Source: Amborella trichopoda (Eukaryota > Streptophyta > Magnoliopsida > Amborellales > Amborellaceae). From it: a stretch of 64,000 nucleotides of DNA. The stretch's first letter is position 1. Every line of letters starts with the position of its first letter. Of the stretch, positions 1 to 10,185 are shown piece by piece. The notes under the pieces are model-generated. The model searched no databases, was not told the DNA's origin, and saw nothing but the letters and a program-made list of their open reading frames with translations. The position numbers and the translations under genes are program-made. Location of the stretch: contig NW_006498507.1 in assembly GCF_000471905.2 (NCBI RefSeq), positions 697,836-761,835 of the forward strand, written 5' to 3'.

Positions 1-523
1 CTCTGGGTATCCTTTTCGGGTGTTCAGCCCAATAGCCTTTTTCCAATGCTTGGGGTTCCTTTCGAATTTTCAGCACAGTAGAATTATTATTATTTTGAAG
101 AAGAAAACAGTGACGAGGAAGAAGAAGAGTCAAAAGGTGCCCCCCCCCCCCCTTATTTTTTTTTTTAACAACTCACCTTAAGATCATATAAGAATTCGAT
201 CAACTTTCCCTCCTCCAAGTGGCTAGGAGGTTCAAATATCGATCTTCCGCTGATTTCCCTTTACCCATGTTAGCATCCAAAATCTCTTTGATAATCGTTG
301 TTGAGTCTCCATTGAACTTTTTCTTTAAACTGCTCCACTTGAACCTTGATTTTGGGATTATAAATCACTCTCAGTTTCCTAATCCTCAGTCTTTTATATA
401 GACAGATAGGCTCATCAGGGTTTTCCCGTTAATTGGAGAATTTTATGTTGCACATTAGGCGTTAATGCCTTTTGAAATATGAGGCAAGAATGCCTCATTT
501 TGTTATTTGAAAGGGGTGAGTGA
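1..523. other. No gene recognised; probably continuation of the gypsy-like element
   Basis: No convincing coding sequence was found on either strand. The stretch follows, on the minus strand, the decayed gag region at 524-4416, so it probably belongs to the same element. It holds a homopolymer pair (a C run then a T run near 139-168). No protease or reverse-transcriptase motif and no second LTR are visible before the window edge. Confidence 0.4.
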
Positions 524-1270
524 TCACCCAACTCCTTTTCGATAATCTTTTTCATTGTAAATTTCGAATTGCTTTTTGGATGTTAACTTCGTAGTAGGCT
601 CCTGCTCAGTGCTCGAGCTTAGGTGAGACTCTCGCACCAGAAGAGTGATTAAGTTGGTATCAGATGGCCTTACTGCATGTTGGGAGTCAGCGAAGAAGGG
701 TTCAATCTCATTAGTTGTCCCTTTTGTATCCTCTTCATGAGAGAAGTTTGCCCCTATTGAATATTTTGATAGGGTTGCCCCTGCAAGGCTTTCTGTTCCA
801 TTGGGAACTTGTTCTTCACATGATGAATTATCTTGATATGATGGTGCTCCGGTTATCAGAGTTGTGCTCATGTCGTTAATGACTTTTAGAGAGCCTACCT
901 CTTGAGGAGATAACATGGTCGGATTTTCAATATCCAATTCTTGATCCCAGATTGGTGGATTATTCAATAAATCTTGTGAAGGTGGTCCAAGTGGGCCCCT
1001 TAGAATTTCCAAAGTTTCAAGCTCTATCAACTCTAGTGAAGATGTCAAATCTTTGGGAATAGTCAAATTTGGGTTATTTGCTTCTCCATCATCAATAACA
1101 AGGTTCACCTCGAGATGTGACTCTGTTAAATCTTCTAAGCTTGGCTCCTCATCCCATATAGGTGGGTTGGCGAAGAAGTCTGGAGAAGGTGGCTCAAGTG
1201 GGCCCCTTAGAATTTTCAAAAGTTCGACTTCTTTTGATATTTGAGGTGTTGGCCCCTTGTTTGGAAGCAT
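524..1270 (-). pseudogene. Acidic post-gag ORF of the gypsy-like element, with internal duplication
   Basis: A 248-residue open frame downstream of gag. It is acidic and rich in E, D, S and T. It contains a duplicated block: ILRGPLEPPSPDFFANPPIW near residues 20-39 and ILRGPLGPPSQDLLNNPPIW near residues 88-107, each followed by D and E. I recognise no catalytic domain. Position and composition suggest a linker between gag and pol. It is listed as a pseudogene because the surrounding frame is broken and the element is decayed; the ORF itself is uninterrupted. Confidence 0.5.
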
Positions 1271-1312
1271 AATGGGAGACTTTGGGGTGTTGACCCCTTG
1301 TTTGGAAGATGA

Positions 1313-2110
1313 TCAATTCTCGTTGATCTGAATCGCATCAATTTCTAACACGTCATCCTCATCATATTGATCACTCTTAGGTGGGTCGTCAAGGTTGTGG
1401 GGTGAAGGGCTTCCTTTCAACACTTGCTCATTTGCCCCCTTACGAGCTATTGTCCCAGAATTAAGATTTTTCTTGTCATCATGGGCTTGAGAATCCATAG
1501 CCTCAAAACCTTGGTTGAGCTTATGATCGAGTTCATATTGCTCTTGCGAGTTTGATTCATTGTCACATACATGTGAACCCTTTATTGTGTTAACTTGGAA
1601 GTATGTGTTGAAAGGTTTATATGCCCTAGTGTGGCTCTCGATGATGGGGATTTCTTGTGCCACTTTTGGGAGTGTATATTGGAGTGGAATTACATATGCG
1701 ATACGCCTTTCTTTTCCCCTTTCTTCGGTTATGGGCTTGGAGCTAAGATCATCCTCGCTGCTTTGATATTTAGTCATTAACTCCTGGGTGAGGTTATGCC
1801 CGTTTTGTTCTTCATCTATTGGACTTTCCAGTTGATTTCTTCTCGTACTCCAAGTCCTTTGTGGATGGTATTCGGGTTTAGGCACAACTTGTAATTCTTC
1901 TGAGTTAATCAAGTTGACATCAGATTTGTTTGTCGAAGCATCTAGAGTTTCTGGTTTTTCGATGCCATCAGTCACTTTCTTTCTGACACTTATCATGCCA
2001 TTATCAATGAGGTCTTGAACTATATGTCTGAAAGCTCGACATTCCTCAATGTTATGGGCATAGTTTTGATGCCAATCACACCATTGAGATGTATCGCCTC
2101 AATGGAAAGG
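1313..2110 (-). pseudogene. gag C-terminal part with knuckle-like motif (gypsy-like element)
   Basis: The open frame at 1996-1313 (227 residues) extends upstream without a stop into WCDWHQNYAHNIEECRAFRH near 2090-2000. This CxxH...H...EEC pattern is typical of the nucleocapsid part of gag in plant Ty3/gypsy elements. The rest is a low-complexity acidic and serine-rich tail. It lies in register behind the gag core at 2298-2830 but is separated from it by stops, so one intact gag protein is not made. Confidence 0.7.
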
Positions 2111-2297
2111 AGGAATTTTGGCTTCTATCGGTAATTATATGAGTCTTGCCTTAAGCAACTTCTTCATGACATAGGTCATAGGCTCAACAATGGGAGTGAA
2201 TTCCCTTGGTGTAGAAGTTTGCATTCTCCATGTGGTAGAATGAATTTTAGTTTTTCCCTGTGAATGGTTTGCAAAAGGATTGCTTGTCTGATAATGT

Positions 2298-2830
2298 TCA
2301 GTTTTCCTTCTTGAGAGGGTTTTTCGACTGCGGCCTTATCTTCCTTGGCTCACTCATACCGCGATACTCTTTCAAGAATAGCATTAAATGAGTAAGGGAC
2401 TGCCCCCATACTGAGACTGCTCCCATATTGAAGAACATGACATATTCTGGAGTCATATTCTCTAATGCTAAGATTACCGTCGCGGCTTCAGGGAGTGGAC
2501 TTTCAATAACCCACATAGAGGCCTCTCTGAATCTGGTTATAAACAGGGAAAGAGACTCGCCTGACTTCTGTTTAGTGAAAGTTAACTCACTAAGGGTGAC
2601 GGGTCTTGGTCTTCTTCTGCTATAGCGGGAGAAAATTTGCCTGAACATTTCGTCAGGAGTTGCTTAAGGGTCATCCTTCATGAATCTTCAGTGTCACATC
2701 AAGGGTTCTTCTGATAAGCTATGCGAGAACATGACCTTAAGTTGGTTGGGTCGGTCTCGCAGTGTGTGGACCATCAATAAGTAGGCGTTGATGTGTGCCT
2801 CAGTATCCTCTTTTCCTGAAAATCTGTTTA
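2298..2830 (-). pseudogene. gag core (retrotransposon gag domain), decayed
   Basis: On the minus strand the stretch reads as a retrotransposon gag core: a FINRFSGKEDTEAHINAYL-like segment near 2830-2770, then SHSLSEEPLMWH, and after stops the 116-residue frame 2648-2298 with LTFTKQKSGESLSLFITRFR. The order (capsid helices, a Trp-containing motif, then the Q/K-rich ESL...FxxRFRE motif) matches plant gypsy gag proteins. At least two in-frame stops break it. Confidence 0.75.
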
Positions 2831-2915
2831 TGAACTGTGGCATCACAAACCCCACTAGTAGATCGTCTAGGTTTCCTAGAATTTCTTAGACGTAAACTTT
2901 AAGAGTTAAGAAATC

Positions 2916-3422
2916 TCATATTCTCATTTTATCTAAAGAGTCTTGGAGGTATTTCATACGAGCGACTTGAGCCGTCATTATAGCTGTGAGCTGGCTCGGT
3001 TGTATGGTATGTTTAACCTGACTTTGTGGTATGTGGCTCGTATAAACTAGTTGTGGGGCCCATGTAGAGGGTTGCCCCAAGAACTGAGCCTGAGGTTGAA
3101 CTTGAAGTGCCGATTGTTGGCTTTTAGACTCACCCAAGCTGAGTTGGGTCAGAGCATACCCATTACTTGGAGGTTGCACAACTTGGCCACGTAAGGAGGC
3201 CAGCGGGATAGGATCACCACATAACTGGGATGGACGACTCAAGCTGCTATGACAACTAGACCTCTGACCTCGGGTGGCTAGGTCTGCCTGACTCTGACCT
3301 TGGTTGGATGATCTATCCTTAGGGTTAGGGTAATCTCTTGCCTCAGCACTAGACTGAAAGAGTGAAGGAATGCCATAGCTACTGCCAGATGGACTCTGCC
3401 CTCTAAGTAGTCTTGGGCTCAA
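2916..3422 (-). pseudogene. gag N-terminal Ser/Gln-rich region (gypsy-like element)
   Basis: A 168-residue open frame rich in Ser, Gln and Pro upstream of the gag core. It ends in a run reading TAQVARMKYLQDSLDKMRI, which resembles the coiled segment placed before the capsid domain in such elements. Sequence above it (3423-4416) is similar in composition but broken by many stops. No function can be assigned beyond being part of gag. Confidence 0.5.
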
Positions 3423-4429
3423 GTGATGATTAGAACTAGACCTCTGGCCCGTAGTGGATTGGATTGGCAGGCTAACAGCCTTAGGATTATCTTGGTTTGA
3501 GCCAAAATGTTGGACTTGGCCTAAGGCTTGAGCTTTTGATCTGACTTTTTGGATTTAGTGTGCTAGGTGGTGTATCCTCTATTGAGCAGGTCTTGAAAGT
3601 AAGCATGCACTTTAGGATTATCTTTATATCGAGTTAGGTCAAAACCCTGATCTGCACTGGTGATGGGTTGCTTGGGTAGGCTTTCCCTAGTTGTCTGTGA
3701 ACCCACTCGCCCACTAACTAGCTGATTGCCAAGACGAGAATATTGGGCTACTAATTAACCATCGGGGTTCACACGGTTGAGATTGGCTAACTCAGAGATT
3801 TGGGTTGGGCCTTATTCTTGTTGCGCCGACTGAATTTGAGGTTAACCCCTATGTCTTGGAGGATTGCCCCCTACCTGACCCCTTGACTATTTAGGGTATT
3901 ATGAACCTTATCAATATGTTGGCTCGTGACTTCTAAAAGGTGGCCTTGAAGGTGGCTTAGACGGCTAGGTTTGATTCTATGTGGGTCGAGAGTCGGCTCA
4001 CTGACACGAGTACTATGGATGATTTGTGAAGGAGCACTATAACGGTGCCTCTCAGACTAACTAGGTTCTCTGGATTTAGACGGAGCTGGGGCTATAGGGT
4101 TGAACCTTGTTCTACTATGATCTTGGGTCATGATTCCTAGACTCGGTGAGATCTAGACTCGACGCCTCATGGTAGATCTAGTATGACTTTAGGGGCAAAA
4201 ACCCGAACTAAGACCTAGGCTAAGACTAGACTGGAACCTAGACTTATTAGACTCAATGGATTTTGGTTCAAACTCTGAACTAGGGTTAGCCCAGTGTAGC
4301 TCTAGAGGCAACTCTATGCTTAGACCTATGCTAAAACCTAGATTAAGATCCAGACTAGATGATGCACGAGTCTTAGCTCGAACCAAGAGTGGGTCTAGGT
4401 TTGGAGGGGTAAGCAACCCTAATGTATTA

Positions 4430-5189
4430 TTTTTTTTTTTATCTTTTTAATTTTAATGAAATACAATTAAATTAAGCTTGATAAAAGCAGGGAAAATATG
4501 ATTTCAATCAAAATTAACAAACTAAAATAAAATCAAAAGGGCAGAAACATAACAGATCTATATGAAACAAAATATTTTTTTTATATTTTTAAAAATTTTT
4601 ATTTTAGGTAAAAAAATTGGTCAACTAGGAGCCAAAAGTCCCTGAAATGGTCCTGTGGGGTCCCCAAAAAAATTTTGGGATACTTGCAGCTGGGCGACAC
4701 GGGTGGTGTCGCCTAGGCGGCACTACTGGTGTCGCCCTTGTAGGGTGGGCGATACCGCTGGCGTCGCCCAAAAAAATTATTATTTTTTATTCTTTTTATA
4801 TTTTTATCTTGTTAATCTTGATGAAATAAGACTACTTTAACATTGGAACAAGCAGGAAATATAAATATTTATGATGAAATAAATTAAAATAAAGTTAAAA
4901 CAAAAAGCCTAGATTGAATTGAAAAATAAGTATTTTGTATTTTTAAAAATTTTATTTTGATCTGAATTTTTTTGTACAGTCACAAATGAGACCCTAGAAT
5001 AGATCCACAAAGTTTTTGAGGTTTCTGAGACCTTTGAATTTGGGCGACTGTGGCAGTGTCGCCCAAAAAAAGCAGGGTTTCGGAGCACCGAAACCCTGGA
5101 TTCTAGTTACAAACGAAATTTTAGGATCTTTTGTGACTAAAAACAGTAAATAAAAATTGTATTTTGATGTTTGGATCAAGCTCAAAATA
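4430..5189 (-). other. Untranslated leader of the gypsy-like element with a diverged internal duplication
   Basis: No gene. Two AT-rich blocks of about 370 bases resemble each other: each has a TTTTTATCTTxTTAATxTTxATGAAAT-like start, then TTTTTAAAAATTTT, then a GC-richer patch containing GTCGCCCAAAAAAA (near 4764 and 5057). The patches also carry short inverted words around GGTGTCGCC. This looks like a tandem duplication in the leader between LTR and gag. Confidence 0.45.
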
Positions 5190-5210
5190 GCCCCACGGTG
5201 GGTGCCAAAC

Positions 5211-5484
5211 TGTTTACGATGAAAATCCGACAGATCTTTCAATGAAGATATCTCGAATTTTAACACCTTAACCTAATAAAATAGATAAAAATAAAGTGGT
5301 AGAGAAAGTGCGACTGATCGAATTCATATCTGATGTCAGATCTGCCCGAAAACGAGCACATCTACTCTCATGGGACCTTTATATGTATCTCTTCTTTTGT
5401 TTTTGCTTTGGAAGTTAGAACGGCGGCACTTGCATCCTACCACTAATACAAACAGTAGGTTGAAGGTGGTGTCAAGTGTCAACA
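5211..5484 (-). repeat. LTR of the gypsy-like element (274 bp)
   Basis: Bounded by short inverted ends: + strand TGTTTAC at 5211 and GTCAACA ending at 5484, i.e. a TG...CA LTR on the minus strand. It is followed inward by the primer-binding-type segment at 5190-5210. An AT-rich TATATAAAG-like box on the minus strand near 5380 may be its promoter. The partner LTR is not in the window. Confidence 0.65.
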
Positions 5485-5579
5485 AATAGGAAAGGGCAAA
5501 ACTTAAAATGAAAGGGTGGGAGAATATTGTATACCAACTCCTCCTAATAAAAGATCTACTTCAAAGTATTAAGCTCTCT

Positions 5580-7452
5580 CAACATAAGCTCCGTATACTT
5601 ACTCCGTCGTGTTAAAGACTTGTTCGGGATGATATTTTCCTTCTAAAATTTTGGAATATACTACAAAATTACTATATATATCAAAAAATAAAATTAGATT
5701 TGGAGTTCTTAAGTAGTTAGATCTCACCTTCCAAAATTCACTCGTGGAACAATACTCTTTTCAAGCACCTAAGCAATGAGATATAAAAAATATTTTATTG
5801 AAGTAAGGCGGGAGCACTTAAGCATTTAGCTTTCTCATTGGCACTAAACTAAATGTTCCAACTATAAAACGACATCTCTCTCTCTATCGGACTCTCATAC
5901 TCTAATTCGTACAAGTTGCAGAGGTTTTTAGGAGGAAATAATCCACAATTCCGTTGTTTTTTCTTAAGAACTTGTAGTATAAGGTATTTCTGAACCTTTT
6001 TCTTCTACTTTTTTATTAATTTTTTTTTCTTTTTTCTTACATTTCAAAGGGCATCATACATATGAAACTTTCATTGTTTTTCAGTTTTATAGGATACTCC
6101 ATTATCATGTCAGGTTTTTCTCACTAAAAGTCTTAAGTTTCGGTTTTTTTTTTTAATTTCTTCTTTTAATTTCTTTTGAGATTTGTCCTCATGGTCATTT
6201 CTCACCCGGAATACCGATAAGTTCCTGGCTATTATTTTTCGGCAATATTTCCTAAGTTTTTGTTTGTATGTCCGCTTTAGGTTGAGATTAAAAAAATAAA
6301 AAATCAAGACATAAGTTAGGATATATGTAATATATTCTTCACACTTACATATATCCTTCACCAAATCAACTTCAAAGTGGACAATCTGAATTGTCATTTT
6401 TCTCTTCTTTTTCTTATTTTCATTTGCAAAGAGTTCTTTTCATTTAGGTCTTATTAAATAAATGCTGCAGTATTATTAGTATCATTTATCTAAAAAAAAT
6501 TTACTAATCAGATAAATGCTACATTATTAGCTCTCTCTCTGTCTTTCTCATTTCAGCAATCAAATTGTTATGCTACTTAAAGATACTCATGAATGAGCCC
6601 TTTTTTCCTTCATTTCGAAGTCTTTCACTATGTATTTAAGGGCTTTCTTGTTAGGACATGGTCTCTATGCGGCCAGCCCGCATATTGTGGAAATGCGGGC
6701 ATAGCAATAAATATGGTTTTTAAATGTAATTCTATCCGAATTTTTAGAAAATATATAATCTTTAACATGGAGATCATGAATATGAAAATAAAATAAAAAT
6801 TGAAAACTAAAAATAATAATTATATTAAGAAAACATTTGGACTGTTAGTGACACTTGTTTTTAGATGGACCAAGATGGATGCTTTATACCTTTGGACTGC
6901 ATATTGTAGAAATGCCGTCCAGCCCGCATGAAACAATTTTTCTTCTTGTTATATGCTCTGACTTGTTCCCTTTCTCTTCAGATTTATGCAAGCTTAGCTC
7001 GCAAAGTTCTATTCATCACAAATGGATGCAAAAGTTACTAAGTTTATTAATGCTGGACTCGTGGTTCTTGGCACTTCTGCTTTGCTTTTCTTGAGATCTA
7101 GAAAAAGGCTTCCCCCAACTGTTCAAGGATGGCTAATTTTTGGAGGACTTATAAGGTACTTGAAAGGACTCATTGTTATGCTTAGAGAAGAGTACCCAAA
7201 GCTTGGAAGTCCCTTTACAGTGAAATTACGAAACAAAAATATGGGCTTAAGGTTTCAACTCATTACTGTAAAGCCCTAGAATCTGATCTTAGTCAGGAAG
7301 AGGTGCATCAGCTTACTGTTCTTACTTTTGGACCTGATGTGGTCTATGATGCAGATTGTTCAGTAAGGCCGGAGCAGTTTAGTTTCTTTACACAGTCTTT
7401 GAGGGTGAACAAGTTGAAGGTTTATGTTGATCAAATGGTTGTTGAAGTAGAG
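5580..7452 (+). pseudogene. Broken duplicate of the CYP51 promoter, leader and first coding exon
   Basis: From about 5580 the sequence tracks the real CYP51 5' region at about 15700-18090: same promoter words, a TATA-like CTATAAAA at 5862-5869, a leader exon ending near 5975, an acceptor before the ATG at 7022, and an exon-like stretch 7022-7452 followed by a GTATGT donor. The copy has lost 21 bases (7 codons) in the membrane anchor and has a net 13-base loss after NKN near 7241, which shifts the frame. The B' motif is also altered (YQFNVPTFGPGV of the real gene reads HQLTVLTFGPDV). No exons 2 or 3 follow, so it is a 5'-only partial duplication that cannot make the enzyme. It may still have promoter activity. 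Confidence 0.9.
6653..6942. mobile_element. MITE-like insertion in the leader intron of the CYP51 duplicate
   Basis: The matching region of the real gene (near 17549) lacks this 290-base segment. It is flanked by an exact 8-base direct repeat TTCTTGTT (6645-6652 and 6943-6950), a target-site duplication. Ends contain related CCAGCCCGCAT words in both halves. The middle has ATGGAGATCATGAATAT, shared with copies near 15785, 45890 and 63790. It codes for nothing. The 8-bp duplication fits hAT-type transposition. Confidence 0.75.
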
Positions 7453-8449
7453 GTATGTCTTTAATGAATTTCTTGGTTTCATGATTTGTTAGAGTTCCAT
7501 TAACCTTGTAAGCAACTGGAAAGACTATGAATATGAATGATTGCTCCTTGCCGAATCTCAAAGTTTGCAATTGTGGGTCTAATACACATCAATGTTGTTT
7601 TGATTCTAAGCATAAGCAACTCTCACATTGATAAGCAAAAATGTCTAAGTTTCTTAAGTATCACACTCTCATTTTGTTTTGGTTCTAATTAAATGCACCA
7701 TTTTGGGAAACCAGTCATGTACTTTATGTTGTTTTACCAACACAATGTATACAACTCTCTCATTCATGAGTAGAAATGCCTAAATTTCTTAGTTGGCAGA
7801 CGTATCTTTTGGTTCTAGGTATATGCAACCATTTTGGAGGCCATCTTAGAGTGTTTATTATGGTTTAACTGGTTCAATATATTTAGTTACTATGCTGAAT
7901 AAACTTTTATTGGGTGTAAAATGGTTTTTCAATTATTTCTTATGAAATTTAAAATAAAAAAAAATGCAAAAGCCCCTCTCGAAATTCCTCATGAATTTAC
8001 CTCAATTGCTTCCTGTTGTTTATGAACCATACCAGAGCAGCAGTTAGGAATCTGATGGGCTCTTACAAAAAATCATATGTTCTCTTAGAAGTTTAAGCAA
8101 CTCTCTTTAAATACTTGTTAAGTTTGAGTTCATCACTTGCAATCTTCGGATTCATTGATCGGATGCCTAGATTGTTTTTCAAGAGAATGTTGTTGTCTAC
8201 CTTTCAGATCCTTTATAGGTACCACTTACAAAGCTTCCTCACATGAATTTCTCAAATTTTGTGGGCAGTGCAATCCATACATTAAAAAATGGGATTCGGC
8301 ACGATACTCAATATTCAATTTTGGAACACATAGCTTTCTTTTTCTTTCTTTTTTAATGTAAATATGGGATGTAACGCTAAGCATTAGAAAATTGATATGC
8401 TCTATTGTGACACCTTGGCATTTCCTACACAAGTAGACTTCCAAAAGTG

Positions 8450-9445
8450 ATAAAACAAATGGCTGGCACTAGTTGGATGATATAAAAGGAAATATATATA
8501 ATAAGATTATTTATTTTTAAATTAAGCTCACAAGCATCATTGACCGTGAAATTTGAAATCTTGTGATTTGAAGATACGCAATTGTTTAGGCACACAATCT
8601 AAAATAAAATTTCTCAAATATTATGACATAATTTTATCGATTAGATTTTACATCTAGTGGTTAAAAAAATTGTGGCCCCCTTATACAAAAAATAAATAAC
8701 AAGCTCATAATAAGATCCTCACAAACCGACTCATATAGAGTTCTTAGCCTTTTTTCATTGATTTAAAATACGTCGGGTTAGCATAGAATCAATTAGTCCA
8801 ACCCGGTAATCGATCATTCTGTTCTGGTTTTATGTATATATAGGAAAACGGCCGATTAGAAGGGAACCAATAGTTCTGCATAGTAAAACAACAATTCTCT
8901 GTGATAAAACTGCAATTTGGACTGCCAATTCACCTATCAAGATCCATTTTTGACCGGTTCACTGCTTTGTCACGTACTTTTTTTTCAAGTTCACTATTTT
9001 TTTTTTTAACAATAAAGTGGCAATGAATACCAATTTTTGGGGTGCCCGATACCAATCCTTTTTTAAATCACCACATTTTTTTTATTTATATGGGTTGTAA
9101 TTTTAAATAATCTTATTATAAAGTGAAAGTGGTGACATCTCGCCAAAACTGTCGCATTGCCGTTATTCTGCCCGCCCACGGTTCCTTAAACTTTAAAAGT
9201 TTGGAAGTTCACATTAATTTCATTATTAAAGATTTAATTATAACTATATTTTAGGATACCAATGTTCATGCCACCTGTTCAAGTATAACAATATTCCTTT
9301 AAAAGACATAAATGCCTATAATATTTTCAAAGTGACCGTCAGTCCAAGTCCTAAACCTTTTGACAAAGCGAAAATTATGTACATTAATCTCAGCCAAAGA
9401 AAACTTCAACTGAGCGAGAGTTGAGAGTTGAGACTGGGACTGGGT
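8450..9445. other. No gene seen; AT-rich DNA inside tandem unit 1
   Basis: Neither strand gives a convincing coding frame. The segment recurs at about 10970-11964 in unit 2 with small differences. It does not match the region after the real CYP51 exon 1, where a retrotransposon has been inserted, so it may preserve original intron sequence. Confidence 0.5.
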
Positions 9446-9453
9446 CGTGGTGG

Positions 9454-10041
9454 TAGGGGTGGCAATATACCCGAACCCGACCTGGAACCTGCTAGATATA
9501 CCCAATATAGGTCTGGGTATGGATCCAATATTTGGACCTGGTGGGTAGAATCCAGGTCCAAAATTTGGACCCAAACACAATTTGAATATAAGTCTTGGTC
9601 AAAAATTTGACCCAATTTCTATTGGGTCTGGGTCCAGGTCCCGTTGGACCGGACCCGAACCCGTAAACTATTGGAGATAAAATACTTCAAGCCTTATTCA
9701 TTTGGGTATATTAAGGATTGTATACAATAAGGATCATACTCATCTTTAGCTATTAAACGATAAATCAGACTACTTCAAATTTAATAGCGGGGTGACTGTG
9801 ACTTTATTGCCGATAATATGAGTATATAATTGTAAAAATAGACAAAAAAAAAGGAAGCTCACAGTGAAGGTGGTAATGGACCCAACCAGGCCCGGGACCC
9901 GATGGGTATAACTATGGGTCTAACTTTTGGACTTGACGGGTCAGGTCCAGGTCCAAAACCTAGACACAAATACTATTCGGATTTGGGTCTGGGTCTAGGT
10001 CCTACCGAATCAGACCCGTAGCCAACCTGTTGCCACTCCTA
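9454..10041. mobile_element. hAT-type MITE, copy 1 (588 bp)
   Basis: Terminal inverted repeats are TAGGGGTGGCAA at 9454 and TTGCCACTCCTA ending at 10041. They are flanked by 8-base near-identical duplications CGTGGTGG (9446-9453) and CATGGTGG (10042-10049). The interior is rich in GGGTCTGGGTCC/GACCCGAACCCG-like words, typical subterminal repeats. It is non-coding and non-autonomous. Open frames rich in Gly/Trp/Pro inside it are artefacts of these repeats. Confidence 0.85.
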
Positions 10042-10185
10042 CATGGTGGTAGTACATTGTACCATAGTTGAAGGTCTGGGACGTTATTCTTACTAATGCA
10101 TTATAATTTTTTGACTATTTTTAAAAAGAGATTGTAAACTATGAGACCGTTTATTTTTTATATAAGGAGGTTACATTCATTTATA

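Larger units (their letters stand above)
1..5484 (-). mobile_element. Ty3/gypsy-like LTR retrotransposon, 5' LTR plus gag region, cut by the window edge
   Basis: Read on the minus strand the order is LTR (5484-5211), a primer-binding-type segment, a long AT-rich leader, a decayed gag and then an acidic region. The sequence just inside the LTR (5190-5210) reads GTTTGGCACCCACCGTGGGG, close to the TTTGGCGCCCACCGTGGGG junction common in plant gypsy elements. The gag core and a knuckle-like CxxH...EEC motif support the call. Many frameshifts and stops show that it is old. No pol is inside the window, so it is either truncated or continues to the left. Confidence 0.8.
7659..10185 (+). repeat. Tandem unit 1 (about 2.5 kb), CYP51-intron-derived
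   Basis: Nearly the whole block is repeated at 10186-12699. Similarity starts at a shared TATCA and stops after TTCATTTATA in both copies, which suggests unequal recombination at short homology. The first 800 bases match the start of CYP51 intron 1 (18250-18990). The rest includes about 1 kb of AT-rich DNA of unknown origin and a hAT-type MITE. No gene is inside. Confidence 0.9.

Noticed and set aside
9299..9615. Overlapping Gly/Pro/Trp-rich frames on both strands
   Set aside because: They lie in the subterminal GGGTCTGGGTCC-type repeats of a MITE and recur in the second copy at 11953-12180.
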